A DNA stretch of 64,000 bases from Azospirillum humicireducens (GCF_001639105.2 NZ_CP015285.1:302501-366500); one strand, 5' to 3'. Counted from the stretch's first letter, positions 9,644 through 17,975 are shown. The notes: generated from the letters alone by a model not told the origin. Translations and numbers: made by a program.

Positions 9644-10312
9644 TCAGAGCGTGATGCCGGCGGCGTCCAGATAGGGCTTCAGGTTCAGAAGCTCGATCGT
9701 CGTCTCGCCGGCTTCCAGCTTGTGGCGGTAGGCCTCTTCCGCGGCCTCGCGGGCGGCGGCCTTCTCCAGCGTGTCGGCGGCCAGATCGCGCGGCACCACC
9801 ACCACCCCGTCGTCGTCGGCGACCACGATGTCGCCGGCCGACACCATCACGCCGCCGCAGACGATCGTCGTGTTGATGTCGCCCTTGGCGTCGGTCTTGT
9901 TGGTGCCCTTCATGTTGGTGCCGCGGCAGAAGACGGGGAAGCCCATGTCGCGGATGGCAACGGCGTCGCGCACGCAGCCGTCGATCACCAGCCCGCCCAG
10001 GCCGCGGGCGATGGCCGACGCGGTCAGCACGTCGCCCCAGGGGCCGGCGTCGGTCATGCCCTTGAAGTCGACGACCAGGATGTCGCCCGGCTTCGCCAGC
10101 GCCACCGCGATGTGGATCATCAGGTTGTCGGTCGGGCCGCAGGACACGGTCAGCGCCGGTCCGCACAGACGCATGCCGGGGAACAGCGGCTTGATCGGGT
10201 GGCCCATGGCGCCCTTCTTGCCCATCGCCTCGTGCAGGGTGGCGGGAGATTGGGCGCGCAGAGCCTCCAGCGTCGTTGCGTCGGGGCGGATGAAATCCTT
10301 GTGAACGGTCAT
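9644..10312 (-). CDS. RraA-family aldolase (4-hydroxy-4-methyl-2-oxoglutarate aldolase-like)
   Basis: This 222-residue protein belongs to the RraA/HMG-CHA aldolase fold. Class II members cleave 4-hydroxy-4-methyl-2-oxoglutarate or 4-carboxy-4-hydroxy-2-oxoadipate to pyruvate plus an oxoacid, and decarboxylate oxaloacetate. The signature is visible: a glycine-rich phosphate or pyruvate loop (GPWGDVLTASAIARG), then VIDGCVRD with the Arg-Asp pair, as in the G-x20-R-D pattern of active enzymes. That favours an enzyme over the RNase E inhibitor RraA. It is the promoter-proximal gene of a pair with the hydroxyacid dehydrogenase and divergent from a TctC gene. Confidence 0.87.
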   Translation of the reverse strand: MTVHKDFIRPDATTLEALRAQSPATLHEAMGKKGAMGHPIKPLFPGMRLCGPALTVSCGPTDNLMIHIAVALAKPGDILVVDFKGMTDAGPWGDVLTASAIARGLGGLVIDGCVRDAVAIRDMGFPVFCRGTNMKGTNKTDAKGDINTTIVCGGVMVSAGDIVVADDDGVVVVPRDLAADTLEKAAAREAAEEAYRHKLEAGETTIELLNLKPYLDAAGITL

Positions 10313-10388
10313 GCCGGGAACAGCCTTTCGCGGATGAGCGGTTTACGAGCCGGCTGTATGCCGGATAATCCGCAGAGCGGGTGAACAT

Positions 10389-10406
10389 ATACTGATAAAC
10401 AAGTAT
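10389..10406. promoter_or_regulatory. Candidate operator in the divergent aldolase/TctC promoter region
   Basis: An 18-base imperfect palindrome (ATACT-GATAAACA-AGTAT) lies in an AT-rich stretch of about 130 bases, conspicuous against the GC-rich surroundings, between the aldolase gene and the TctC gene. Its right half ACAAGT resembles half-sites bound by FCD-type GntR regulators; that link is inference. Nearby, TTGACA at 10450-10455 could be a -35 box for the plus-strand gene but has no good -10 partner at standard spacing. Confidence 0.35.
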
Positions 10407-10607
10407 TAGAATATTTGAAGGTTGCTGAAAATATCGAAACGGCGGTTGATTGACAGAAAATCGCCTTTACGATGGAGCGGCCGCAAGAAGGCGCCGATCC
10501 GGCAACCTGCGGTAGATAAAAGCAATTGAAAGATGCCGCATCCACCTGGGCGGCGGTCCTGGGATGGTCCCGGCTGTTCAGCGGATGCGAACCGAAGGAG
10601 GCGATGT

Positions 10608-11696
10608 ATGGATACGAACGCGCGTCCCGCCGTGCGGGGTGGATCGACAGGAACGGCCGCCGGTCCGGCCGCAACCGGGCGGTTCGATGCCCTTTCGCGC
10701 GGACTGCGGCGGCGTGCCGTCCGGCTGGCCGGTGCCGCCGGGATTGCGGTCTCCGCGCTGGCCGCGGCCTTCGGGCTGGCGGGGCCGGGCGCGGCCTGGG
10801 CGGCCTATCCGGAGAAGCCGATCACCCTGATCGTCGGCTATGCGGCCGGCGGCGGATCCGACTTCATCGTCCGTTCGCTCGCCCCCTTCATCGAGAAGGA
10901 ACTGGGCGGCGGCACCCGCGTCATCGTGATGAACCGCCCCGGTGCCGGCGGGGAGATCGGCTTCGCCGCCATCGCCGACGCGGCTCCCGACGGCTACACC
11001 ATCGGGCTGATCAACTCGCCCAACGTCGTGACGATCCCGATCGAACGCCAGGCGCGGTTTTCGCTGGACCGGCTCGACCCGCTCTACAATCTGGTCGACG
11101 ACCCCGGCTCCTTCGTCGTCCACAAGGACAGCCCCTACCAGACGCTGGCCGACGTCGCCGCCTTCGCCAAGGCCAACCCCAACAGCGTGACGGTCGGCAC
11201 CACCGGCATCGGGTCCGACGATCATCTCGCCATGCTGATGTTCCAGCGCCTGACCCAGACCCGGCTGACCCATGTGCCCTTTCCGGGCAGCGCCGACGCC
11301 CACCGCGCGCTTCTGGGCCGGCATATCCAGGTGACCTCGATGAACATCGGCGAATCGGCGCGGGCCCGCGAAGGCGACCCGATCCGCATCCTGGGCGTGA
11401 TGACCGAGGAGCGGTCGGTCCAGGCCTCCGACGTGCCGACCTTCAAGGAGCTGGGGTTCGACGTGAAGATGGCGTCGCTGCGCGGTCTGGCCGCGCCGAC
11501 GGGGCTGCCGCCGGACATCCGCGCCAAGCTGGTGGATGCCATCGGCAAGGCCGTGCTGCATCCGGAATTCCAGGACATCGCCCGCAAGGCCTATCAACCG
11601 CTGCGCCTGCTGCCCCCCGACCAGTATGCGGCGGAGCTGAAGACCCAGGAGGCGACCTTCCGCGCCATGTGGAAGGAGACGCCCTGGCTGAAGTGA
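10608..11696 (+). CDS. TctC-family tripartite tricarboxylate transporter substrate-binding protein
   Basis: The 362-residue protein is a periplasmic solute-binding protein of the TctC/BugT family. The ATG at 10608 is chosen because a GGAG lies seven bases upstream. An earlier in-frame start would add 25 unlikely residues. A long N-terminal segment of about 65 residues ends in a hydrophobic export signal (cleavage near AWA-AYPEKP). The mature part has the family hallmarks YPEKPITLIVGYAAGGG, the NRPGAGGEIG loop that contacts carboxylate ligands, and GLPPDIRAKL. No TctA or TctB gene is nearby. The convergent neighbour is a close paralogue. Confidence 0.92.
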   Translation: MDTNARPAVRGGSTGTAAGPAATGRFDALSRGLRRRAVRLAGAAGIAVSALAAAFGLAGPGAAWAAYPEKPITLIVGYAAGGGSDFIVRSLAPFIEKELGGGTRVIVMNRPGAGGEIGFAAIADAAPDGYTIGLINSPNVVTIPIERQARFSLDRLDPLYNLVDDPGSFVVHKDSPYQTLADVAAFAKANPNSVTVGTTGIGSDDHLAMLMFQRLTQTRLTHVPFPGSADAHRALLGRHIQVTSMNIGESARAREGDPIRILGVMTEERSVQASDVPTFKELGFDVKMASLRGLAAPTGLPPDIRAKLVDAIGKAVLHPEFQDIARKAYQPLRLLPPDQYAAELKTQEATFRAMWKETPWLK

Positions 11697-11741
11697 CGGC
11701 TCCTGCAGGCGCAGTCTGAAGGACAATGCAGACATGGAAAT

Positions 11742-11774
11742 GGGCGCCGGCAGATCGCCGGCGCCCTTTCTTTT
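11742..11774 (+). terminator. Rho-independent terminator between the two TctC genes
   Basis: A perfect 10-base-pair stem (GGGCGCCGGC with GCCGGCGCCC) and a five-base loop are followed by TTTCTTTT on the plus strand. It lies between convergent genes. The minus-strand tail is poorer in T, so it mainly serves the plus-strand gene. Confidence 0.9.
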
Positions 11775-11794
11775 CGCATCGACCTTGCGGAGCT

Positions 11795-12763
11795 TTACTT
11801 CAGCCAGGGGTTCGTGGCCCACAGATCGCGCAGTTCCTTGGTCGACTCGGCCAGTTCGGCGGCATATTTCTCCGGCGGCAGCAGGCGGACCGGCTGATAC
11901 AGCTCCTTCGCCTTGGCCTGGAAGCCCGGATCGTTGGCGGCCTTGTCCAGCGCGTCGACCAGCTTGGTGCGGACATCCGGCGGCAGCCCCTTCGGGGCGG
12001 CGATGCCGCGCAGCGACGACATCAGCGCGGCGAAGCCCTGCTCCTTGAAGGTTGCGACGCCGGGAGCCTGCTCCACCTTCTTGTCGGCCATCACGCCCAG
12101 GACGGTGATCGGGTCCTTCTGCTTGTACTGCATCGCCTCGCCGATGTTCACGGCGCTCAGCATGATCTTCTTGTTGGCCAGCGCCGCTTCGTTCGCGGCG
12201 GAACCCTGGAAGGGCACATGGGTGAAGGTCACGCCGGCCTGGCGCTGGAACACCAGCATCGCCAGATGGTCGTCGGACCCGATGCCGGTGGTGCCGACGG
12301 TGACGCCGTTGGGATTGGCCTTGGCGAAGGCCACAACGTCGGTCAGCGTCTTGAACTGCCCTTCGTTGTGGACCGCGAAGGAGCTGGGATCGTCGACCAG
12401 ATTGTAGAGCGGGTCGAGCCGGTCCAGCGAATAGCGGGCCTGGCGTTCGATCGGGATGGCGTTGACGTTGGGCGAGTTGATCGCGCCGATGGTGTAGCCG
12501 TCGGGGGCCGAATCGGCGATGGCGGCGAAGCCGATCTCGCCGCCGGCGCCCGGCTTGTTCACCACCTCGACCCGGCTGCCGTCGCCCAGCTGCTTCTCAA
12601 GGAAGGGCGCCAGGGCGCGAATCAGCAGATCGGTGCCGCCGCCGGCGCCGAAGGCCACGATCATCGTGATCGGCTTCTCCGGATAGGCCGCCTCGGCGTT
12701 GGTGGCCGACATGAACATCGCACCGGCCGCAGCCGCCAGAGTCAGAGACTTCCAGAACTTCAT
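11795..12763 (-). CDS. TctC-family substrate-binding protein (paralogue)
   Basis: This 322-residue periplasmic binding protein starts at ATG 12763, preceded by AAGGGGGG. It has a normal signal peptide (MKFWKSLTLAAAAGAMFMSA, cleavage near AEA-AYPEKP). It shares long identical stretches with the plus-strand TctC protein, among them RQAR(F/Y)SLDRLDPLYNLVDD and TVGTTGIGSDDHLAML, and both end in PWLK. The ligand loop is NKPGAGGEIG. The two are clearly paralogues, probably from a local or older duplication. Partner membrane subunits must be encoded elsewhere, or the protein works as an extracytoplasmic sensor partner. Its ligand is unknown. Confidence 0.92.
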   Translation of the reverse strand: MKFWKSLTLAAAAGAMFMSATNAEAAYPEKPITMIVAFGAGGGTDLLIRALAPFLEKQLGDGSRVEVVNKPGAGGEIGFAAIADSAPDGYTIGAINSPNVNAIPIERQARYSLDRLDPLYNLVDDPSSFAVHNEGQFKTLTDVVAFAKANPNGVTVGTTGIGSDDHLAMLVFQRQAGVTFTHVPFQGSAANEAALANKKIMLSAVNIGEAMQYKQKDPITVLGVMADKKVEQAPGVATFKEQGFAALMSSLRGIAAPKGLPPDVRTKLVDALDKAANDPGFQAKAKELYQPVRLLPPEKYAAELAESTKELRDLWATNPWLK

Positions 12764-13357
12764 GATCCCCCCTTCGATGATGCACTGCGCGGGGCGGGCC
12801 GGAGTCGGCATGCCATGCGCGGAACGGGGCGGAGTCCGGCCCGGTCCGGCACGAATCGGCGCCGCCCCGGCGGGATCGGCTGTAATCGTGCGCGGCGGCG
12901 GTCCGGATGCCGCTGAATATCTGAGGACGTTCCTACATCAGCAAGAACAGGCCTTCAACTCCGCAGCATACGATTTCGCGTCGTCGCGTCAATACACCGC
13001 AGAATATTGTGAAGGATTGATGAGTGTGATGGAAGTGTGCAAATAAATACTGTGTATTGGTTCGGGTGATTGGTGATTTTTGTTGGGATAGGCTTGCCTT
13101 TCCCAAGTCGAGAATCATGGGCTGACAGTCGTCTTCCGCTCGCCGCCCCTCATGGCCGTCTAACGCGAAGTTGTATATCTTCCATAGCTTCTGCCGGAGC
13201 GCCCACAAGGTTTCCCTTTATTGGAGAACATAAAGGAGTATGGCATCTCATAGGTATGCGCAGTGTTTTCCGCCTCCCGCGCCTGTCGGGCCGCTCCCGC
13301 GGGTCCGGTGCGAAAGACGGTCGGCGGCGGCCGGTGTTTCGGGGGCATTCCCGGACG
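12764..13357. other. Gene-free intergenic region with an AT-rich core
   Basis: About 590 bases lie between the TctC gene (leftward) and the rpmJ promoter (rightward). Bases 12950-13250 are unusually AT-rich for this genome. Short open frames here (for example about 91 codons on the minus strand from 13208) have no recognisable product, no good ribosome binding site and atypical composition, so I do not call them genes. No RNA gene was recognised. Confidence 0.5.
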
Positions 13358-13386
13358 TTGACAGTCGGTGGGCACCGCACTATGGT
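13358..13386 (+). promoter_or_regulatory. Sigma-70 type promoter of rpmJ
   Basis: TTGACA at 13358-13363 is separated by exactly 17 bases from TATGGT at 13381-13386, a near-consensus housekeeping promoter. It lies 43 bases before the rpmJ ATG. The same -10 sequence and spacing occur upstream of ffh. Confidence 0.8.
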
Positions 13387-13428
13387 GCGCGCCTTCAATC
13401 GAGCCGCCGAGCGTTCAGGAACAGCATC

Positions 13429-13554
13429 ATGAAAATCGTCAACTCCCTGAAGTCGATGAAGACGCGCCATAAGGCCTGCCGCGTGATCCGCCGCAAGGGC
13501 CGCGTCTACGTCATCAACAAGCAGAACCCCCGTTTCAAGGCCCGCCAGGGCTGA
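13429..13554 (+). CDS. rpmJ: 50S ribosomal protein L36
   Basis: This 41-residue basic protein is L36, of the form that lacks the full zinc-binding cysteine set. It begins [20 protein letters not shown] and ends [12 protein letters not shown], which matches the long C-minus L36 of many proteobacteria. Only one cysteine (C18) is present. It stands alone, with its own strong promoter upstream and a terminator 70 bases downstream. A longer in-frame reading exists but the L36 start is unambiguous. Confidence 0.97.
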   Translation: MKIVNSLKSMKTRHKACRVIRRKGRVYVINKQNPRFKARQG

Positions 13555-13622
13555 CCGATCCGCAAGGGTCGATCGACTGCGAGGCCGGGCATCGCGCCCA
13601 GCCTCTCCGTCATCGGGTGTTT

Positions 13623-13661
13623 ACGCAAGAGCCGCGCCTTCGGGTGCGGCTCTTGCGTTTT
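13623..13661 (+). terminator. Rho-independent terminator of rpmJ
   Basis: A perfect 13-base-pair stem (ACGCAAGAGCCGC with GCGGCTCTTGCGT) with a ten-base loop is followed by TTT. It lies 70 bases past the rpmJ stop. Confidence 0.87.
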
Positions 13662-13763
13662 GGGGTGCCTGCATCCCCGTCGCCGCATCGCCTTGTATTG
13701 GGATCCCTGCGGATGGTACGTGTGGCGGACGAGTTCGCCGCAACGGGATGAGGACCGCCCGCC

Positions 13764-15251
13764 ATGAAGATGCCGGTGCCGGACAGCGGGGTGATCGCCC
13801 GCCGCCGGGAGATCGTGGAGGCGCTGCGCGCCATCGTTCCCGGCGAAGGCGTGATCGTCGACGAGAACGAGCTGCGCGCCTACGAGTGCGACGGCCTGAC
13901 CGCCTACCGCCAGCTGCCGATGGTCGCCGTTCTGCCCAGCACGGTGGAGCAGGTGTCCCAGGTCCTGAAGACCTGCAAGGCGATGGGGGTGAAGGTGGTG
14001 CCGCGCGGGGCCGGCACCTCGCTGTCGGGCGGCGCCCTGCCGCTGGCCGACGGCGTGCTGCTGGGCATGGGCAAGTTCAAGCGCATCCTCGACATCGACT
14101 ATGCCAACCGCTGCGTCACCGTTCAGCCGGGCGTGACCAACCTCGGCATCTCCAACGCGGTCGCGCATGAGGGCTTCTATTACGCCCCCGACCCATCCAG
14201 CCAGATCGCCTGCACCATCGGCGGCAACATCGCCGAGAATTCCGGCGGCGTGCATTGCCTGAAATACGGGCTGACCACCAACAATGTGCTGGGGCTGGAG
14301 ATGGTGCTGATCGACGGCACCGTCATCCGGCTGGGCGGCAAGCATCTGGACGCCGGCGGCTACGACCTGATGGGCATCGTCACCGGGTCGGAAGGGCTGC
14401 TCGGCGTCGTGACCGAGGTCACCGTCCGCATATTGAAGAAGCCGGCGACCGCCCGCGCGGTGCTGCTCGGCTTTCCCAGCAGCGAGCAGGGCGGCGACTG
14501 CGTGGCCGCCATCATCGCCGCCGGCATCATCCCCGGCGGCATGGAGATGATGGACCGTCCCGCCATCCATGCGGCCGAAGCCTTCGTCCATGCCGGCTAT
14601 CCGCTGGATGTCGAGGCGCTGCTGATCGTCGAGCTGGACGGCCCGGCGGCGGAGGTCGACCATCTGATCGACCGGGTCGAGGCCATCGCCCGGACCAAGG
14701 GCGCCTGTTACGCCCGTGTGTCCAAAAGCGAGGAGGAGCGGCTGGCCTTCTGGGCCGGGCGCAAGGCGGCCTTTCCGGCGGTGGGGCGGATCAGCCCCGA
14801 TTACTACTGCATGGACGGCACCATCCCGCGCAAGGCGCTGCCGCTGGTGCTGCAACGGATGCAGGAGATGTCCGACCGCTGCGGCCTGCGCGTCGCCAAC
14901 GTCTTCCATGCCGGCGACGGCAACCTGCACCCGCTGATCCTCTATGACGCCAACAAGCCGGGCGAGCTGGAGGCGGCGGAGGAGTTCGGCAACGACATCC
15001 TGCGCCTGTGCGTCGAGGTCGGCGGTGTGCTGACCGGCGAGCATGGGGTGGGGGTGGAGAAGCGCGACCTGATGACCGACCAGTTCGACGAGGCCGATCT
15101 GCAGCAGCAGCAGCGGTTGAAATGCGCCTTCGATCCCGACGGTCTGCTGAACCCCGGCAAGGTCTTCCCCACGCTGCACCGCTGTGCCGAGCTTGGCCGG
15201 CTGCATGTCCACCAGGGGGAGCTGCGCTTCCCCGACATCCCGCGCTTCTGA
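13764..15251 (+). CDS. glcD: Glycolate oxidase FAD-binding subunit GlcD
   Basis: This 495-residue flavoprotein subunit of glycolate oxidase oxidises glycolate (or D-lactate) to glyoxylate in the GlcDEF complex. The PP-loop FAD domain is clear: VVPRGAGTSLSGGALPLADG, then the SSQIACTIGGNIAENSGGVH segment and DLMGIVTGSEGLLGVVTEVTV. The C-terminal FAD-oxidase domain holds VFHAGDGNLHPLILYD and the GEHGVGVEKRDLM signature with metal and substrate histidines. It opens a three-gene operon, with glcE only 16 bases downstream. Length agrees with E. coli GlcD (499). Confidence 0.95.
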   Translation: MKMPVPDSGVIARRREIVEALRAIVPGEGVIVDENELRAYECDGLTAYRQLPMVAVLPSTVEQVSQVLKTCKAMGVKVVPRGAGTSLSGGALPLADGVLLGMGKFKRILDIDYANRCVTVQPGVTNLGISNAVAHEGFYYAPDPSSQIACTIGGNIAENSGGVHCLKYGLTTNNVLGLEMVLIDGTVIRLGGKHLDAGGYDLMGIVTGSEGLLGVVTEVTVRILKKPATARAVLLGFPSSEQGGDCVAAIIAAGIIPGGMEMMDRPAIHAAEAFVHAGYPLDVEALLIVELDGPAAEVDHLIDRVEAIARTKGACYARVSKSEEERLAFWAGRKAAFPAVGRISPDYYCMDGTIPRKALPLVLQRMQEMSDRCGLRVANVFHAGDGNLHPLILYDANKPGELEAAEEFGNDILRLCVEVGGVLTGEHGVGVEKRDLMTDQFDEADLQQQQRLKCAFDPDGLLNPGKVFPTLHRCAELGRLHVHQGELRFPDIPRF

Positions 15252-15267
15252 AGGGCCGCCGCTCGCC

Positions 15268-16566
15268 ATGACCATCACCACCTTGAAGCCGGAGACCCCC
15301 GCGCAGGCGGCCGACGCGGTGCGTTGGGCGCTGTCGGCCGATGAGCCGCTGGAGATAGTGGGCAGCGGCAGCCGCCGCGGGCTGGGGCGCCCGGTGCGGG
15401 CCGGCCACGCGCTCGACCTGTCGGGCCTGTCCGGCGTCATCGCCTATGAGCCGGAGGAGCTGGTGCTGACCGCGCTGGCCGGAACGCCGATGGACCTGAT
15501 CCGCAGCATGCTGGCCGAGCGCGGGCAGCATCTGGCCTTCGAGCCGCCGGAGGGCGGCACGCTCGGCGGGCTGGTCGCCAGCGGGCTGGCCGGGCCGCGC
15601 CGCATCTCCGCCGGGTCCGCCCGCGACCACACGCTGGGGATATCCGGGATCAGCGGCCGGGCCGAGGCCTACAAGGGCGGTGGCAAGGTGGTGAAGAACG
15701 TCACCGGCTATGATTTGCCCAAGCTGATGGCGGGCTCCTTCGGCACGCTGACCGCGCTGACCGAGATCACGGTGAAGGTGCTGCCGGCGCCGGAGGACAC
15801 CGCGACGCTGCTGCTGTTCGGGCTGGACGACAGGGCGGCGGTGGCGATGCTCGACCGGGCTCTGCGCAGCCCCTACGAGGTGTCGGGCGCTGCCCATCTG
15901 CCGGCGGGGATCGCCGCGCGGTCGCAGGTCGCCGCCGTGGCGGGGGCGGGCGGGGCGGCGACGCTGGTCCGGCTGGAGGGCTTCGGCCCGTCGGTCGCCG
16001 CGCGCGTCACCATGCTGCGCGAGGAATTGCGGGCCGATGCCGTGCTGGGGCGCGACGAGTCGCTGGCGCTCTGGCGCGAGGTTCGGGACGGGGCGGGGCT
16101 GGGGGAGGTGGTTGCTGATGGCCCCCTCCCCAACCCTCCCCCGCCTTTGGCGGGAGAGGGGGCCTTGCCGACGCCGGCCCAATCTCCCTCCACCGCGCAA
16201 GCGGGGGAGGGTCGGGGAGGGGGCAACCGTGGCGACACTCCCCACCTCTGGAAACTCTCGGTTCCCCCCTCGACCGGCCCGTCCACGGTGGACGCCATCC
16301 GCCGCACGCTCGACGTCGAGGCCTTCTACGACTGGGGCGGCGGGCTGGTCTGGCTGACCGCACCGCCCGACTCGGGCGCAACCATCCGCAGCGCGCTCTC
16401 CGCCGGGGGCCATGCGACGCTGGTGCGGGCGCCGGAGGCGGTGCGTGCGGCGACCGACGTGTTCCAGCCCTTGCCGGAGCCGCTGATGACGCTGAGCCGC
16501 CGGGTCAAGGAGAGCTTCGACCCCAAGGGCATCCTCAACCCCGGCCGCATGTATGCGGGGCTGTAA
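15268..16566 (+). CDS. glcE: Glycolate oxidase subunit GlcE, carrying an in-frame repeat insertion
   Basis: This is the second FAD-binding subunit of glycolate oxidase, here 432 residues against about 350 in E. coli. The ATG at 15268 follows the glcD stop by 16 bases. The PP-loop FAD domain shows IVGSGSRRGLGRPV, GGTLGGLVASGLAGPRR and VTGYDLPKLMAGSFGTLTAL. The C-terminal motif DPKGILNPGRMYAGL is intact. Residues about 285-320 are encoded by a palindromic repeat element and read as low-complexity Pro/Gly-rich sequence (PLPNPPPPLAGEGALP...AGEGRGGG). The insertion lies in a loop just before LWKLSVPP. The reading frame stays open, so the protein is probably functional. Confidence 0.93.
   Translation: MTITTLKPETPAQAADAVRWALSADEPLEIVGSGSRRGLGRPVRAGHALDLSGLSGVIAYEPEELVLTALAGTPMDLIRSMLAERGQHLAFEPPEGGTLGGLVASGLAGPRRISAGSARDHTLGISGISGRAEAYKGGGKVVKNVTGYDLPKLMAGSFGTLTALTEITVKVLPAPEDTATLLLFGLDDRAAVAMLDRALRSPYEVSGAAHLPAGIAARSQVAAVAGAGGAATLVRLEGFGPSVAARVTMLREELRADAVLGRDESLALWREVRDGAGLGEVVADGPLPNPPPPLAGEGALPTPAQSPSTAQAGEGRGGGNRGDTPHLWKLSVPPSTGPSTVDAIRRTLDVEAFYDWGGGLVWLTAPPDSGATIRSALSAGGHATLVRAPEAVRAATDVFQPLPEPLMTLSRRVKESFDPKGILNPGRMYAGL
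16121..16225. repeat. Palindromic repeat element, copy A (inside glcE)
   Basis: A 105-base element (35 codons) has two nested hairpins: CCCTCCCCCGCC...GGCGGGAGAGGG on the left and CTCCACCGCGCAAGCGGGGGAG on the right. Outer ends also pair (GCCCCCTCCCC with GGGGAGGGGGC). It shares architecture and most of its ends with the copies at 29143-29273 and 52536-52647. Unlike those it lies inside a coding region, and its length is a multiple of three. Confidence 0.85.
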
Positions 16567-16583
16567 CGGGAAGGCCGATCTCG

Positions 16584-17909
16584 ATGCAAACCAACTTCTC
16601 GCTGGCCCAGCTGGCCGATGCCGCGATCCGCGACTCGGAACAGATCCTGCGCAAATGCGTGCATTGCGGCTTCTGCACCGCGACCTGCCCGACCTACACC
16701 ATCCTGGGTGACGAGCTGGACAGCCCGCGCGGCCGCATCTACCAGATCAAGGACATGCTGGAGAAGGGCGGGCCGCCGCCCGAAACCACGGTCAAGCACA
16801 TCGACCGTTGCCTGTCCTGCCTGTCCTGCATGACGACCTGCCCGTCGGGTGTCCATTACATGCATCTGGTCGATCACGCCCGCGCCCATATCGAGGCGAC
16901 CCACCGCCGACCGCCGGCCGACCGGGCGGTGCGCGACCTGATCGCGCGGGTGCTGCCCAACCCGCGGCTGTTCCGGCTGGCCCTGCTGGGCGCTTCCCTG
17001 GGCCGGCCCTTCCGCGTCCTGCTGCCGAAGCGGCTGTCGGCCATGCTGGCGCTGACCCCGTCCAGCATCCCGGCGCCGAGCTACAGCGACCGGCCGGGCG
17101 TCCATCCGGCCGAGGGGCCGCGGAAGAAGCGGGTGGCCCTGCTGATCGGCTGCGCCCAGCAGGTGCTGGCGCCGCAGATCAACGAGGCGACCATCCGCCT
17201 GCTGACCCGGCACGGTGTCGAGGTCGTGGTGTCGAAGGGCGCCGACTGCTGCGGCGCCCTGACGCACCATATGGGCAAGGAGGATCTCGCCCACGCCGCC
17301 GCGAAGAAGACGATCGACGCCTGGACGAGGGAGATCGAGGGCGAGGGACTCGACGCCATCGTCATCAACGCGTCCGGCTGCGGCACCAGCGTGAAGGATT
17401 ACGGCCACATGTTCCGCGAGGATCCGGCCTATGCCGCCAAGGCGGCGCGGGTGGCGGATCTCGCGAAGGACGTGACAGAGCTGATGGACGGGATCGGGCT
17501 GGCCCGCCCGGTGGTGGAGACGGGGCAGGCCATCGCCTACCACTCCGCCTGTTCGATGCAGCACGGCCAGCGCATCAAGGAGCCGCCGCGCGCCCTGCTG
17601 CGCGCCGCCGGATTCCTGGTGAAGGAGATCCCCGACGCGCATCTGTGCTGCGGGTCGGCCGGCACCTACAACATGCTGCAGCCGGACCTGGCGGGGGAGC
17701 TGCGGACCCGCAAGGTCGCGGCCATCGAAAGCACCCAGCCGCAGGCGGTGGCGGCCGGCAATCTCGGCTGCATCACCCAGATCGCATCCGGCACGGGGCT
17801 GCCGGTGGTCCACACGGTGGAGTTGCTGGACTGGGCGACCGGCGGCCCGATGCCCGACGCGCTGACCGGCCGGGCGGCCTTCCGGCAGGGCGGCGCGCGG
17901 GCGGCCTGA
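16584..17909 (+). CDS. glcF: Glycolate oxidase iron-sulfur subunit GlcF
   Basis: This 441-residue subunit carries electrons from the flavin subunits to the quinone pool. Two 4Fe-4S binding motifs lie in the first 100 residues (CVHCGFCTATCPTY and CLSCLSCMTTCPSG). Two CCG-type cysteine domains follow, with CCGALTHHMGKED and CCGSAGTYN motifs. It starts 17 bases after glcE, which completes glcDEF. Length agrees with the family (about 407 in E. coli, somewhat longer in alphaproteobacteria). No terminator was found directly after it. Confidence 0.95.
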   Translation: MQTNFSLAQLADAAIRDSEQILRKCVHCGFCTATCPTYTILGDELDSPRGRIYQIKDMLEKGGPPPETTVKHIDRCLSCLSCMTTCPSGVHYMHLVDHARAHIEATHRRPPADRAVRDLIARVLPNPRLFRLALLGASLGRPFRVLLPKRLSAMLALTPSSIPAPSYSDRPGVHPAEGPRKKRVALLIGCAQQVLAPQINEATIRLLTRHGVEVVVSKGADCCGALTHHMGKEDLAHAAAKKTIDAWTREIEGEGLDAIVINASGCGTSVKDYGHMFREDPAYAAKAARVADLAKDVTELMDGIGLARPVVETGQAIAYHSACSMQHGQRIKEPPRALLRAAGFLVKEIPDAHLCCGSAGTYNMLQPDLAGELRTRKVAAIESTQPQAVAAGNLGCITQIASGTGLPVVHTVELLDWATGGPMPDALTGRAAFRQGGARAA

Positions 17910-17975
17910 GAGGCGGGGCGCGGACGGCCGTGCCGGACGGCGTGGACGGAGCCGGGGGTTTCGGACCCCCACAAT

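Noticed and set aside
12933-13208. A 91-codon minus-strand frame in the AT-rich gap before rpmJ
   Set aside because: There is no ribosome binding site and no family or coding composition. It may only be open because of base composition.
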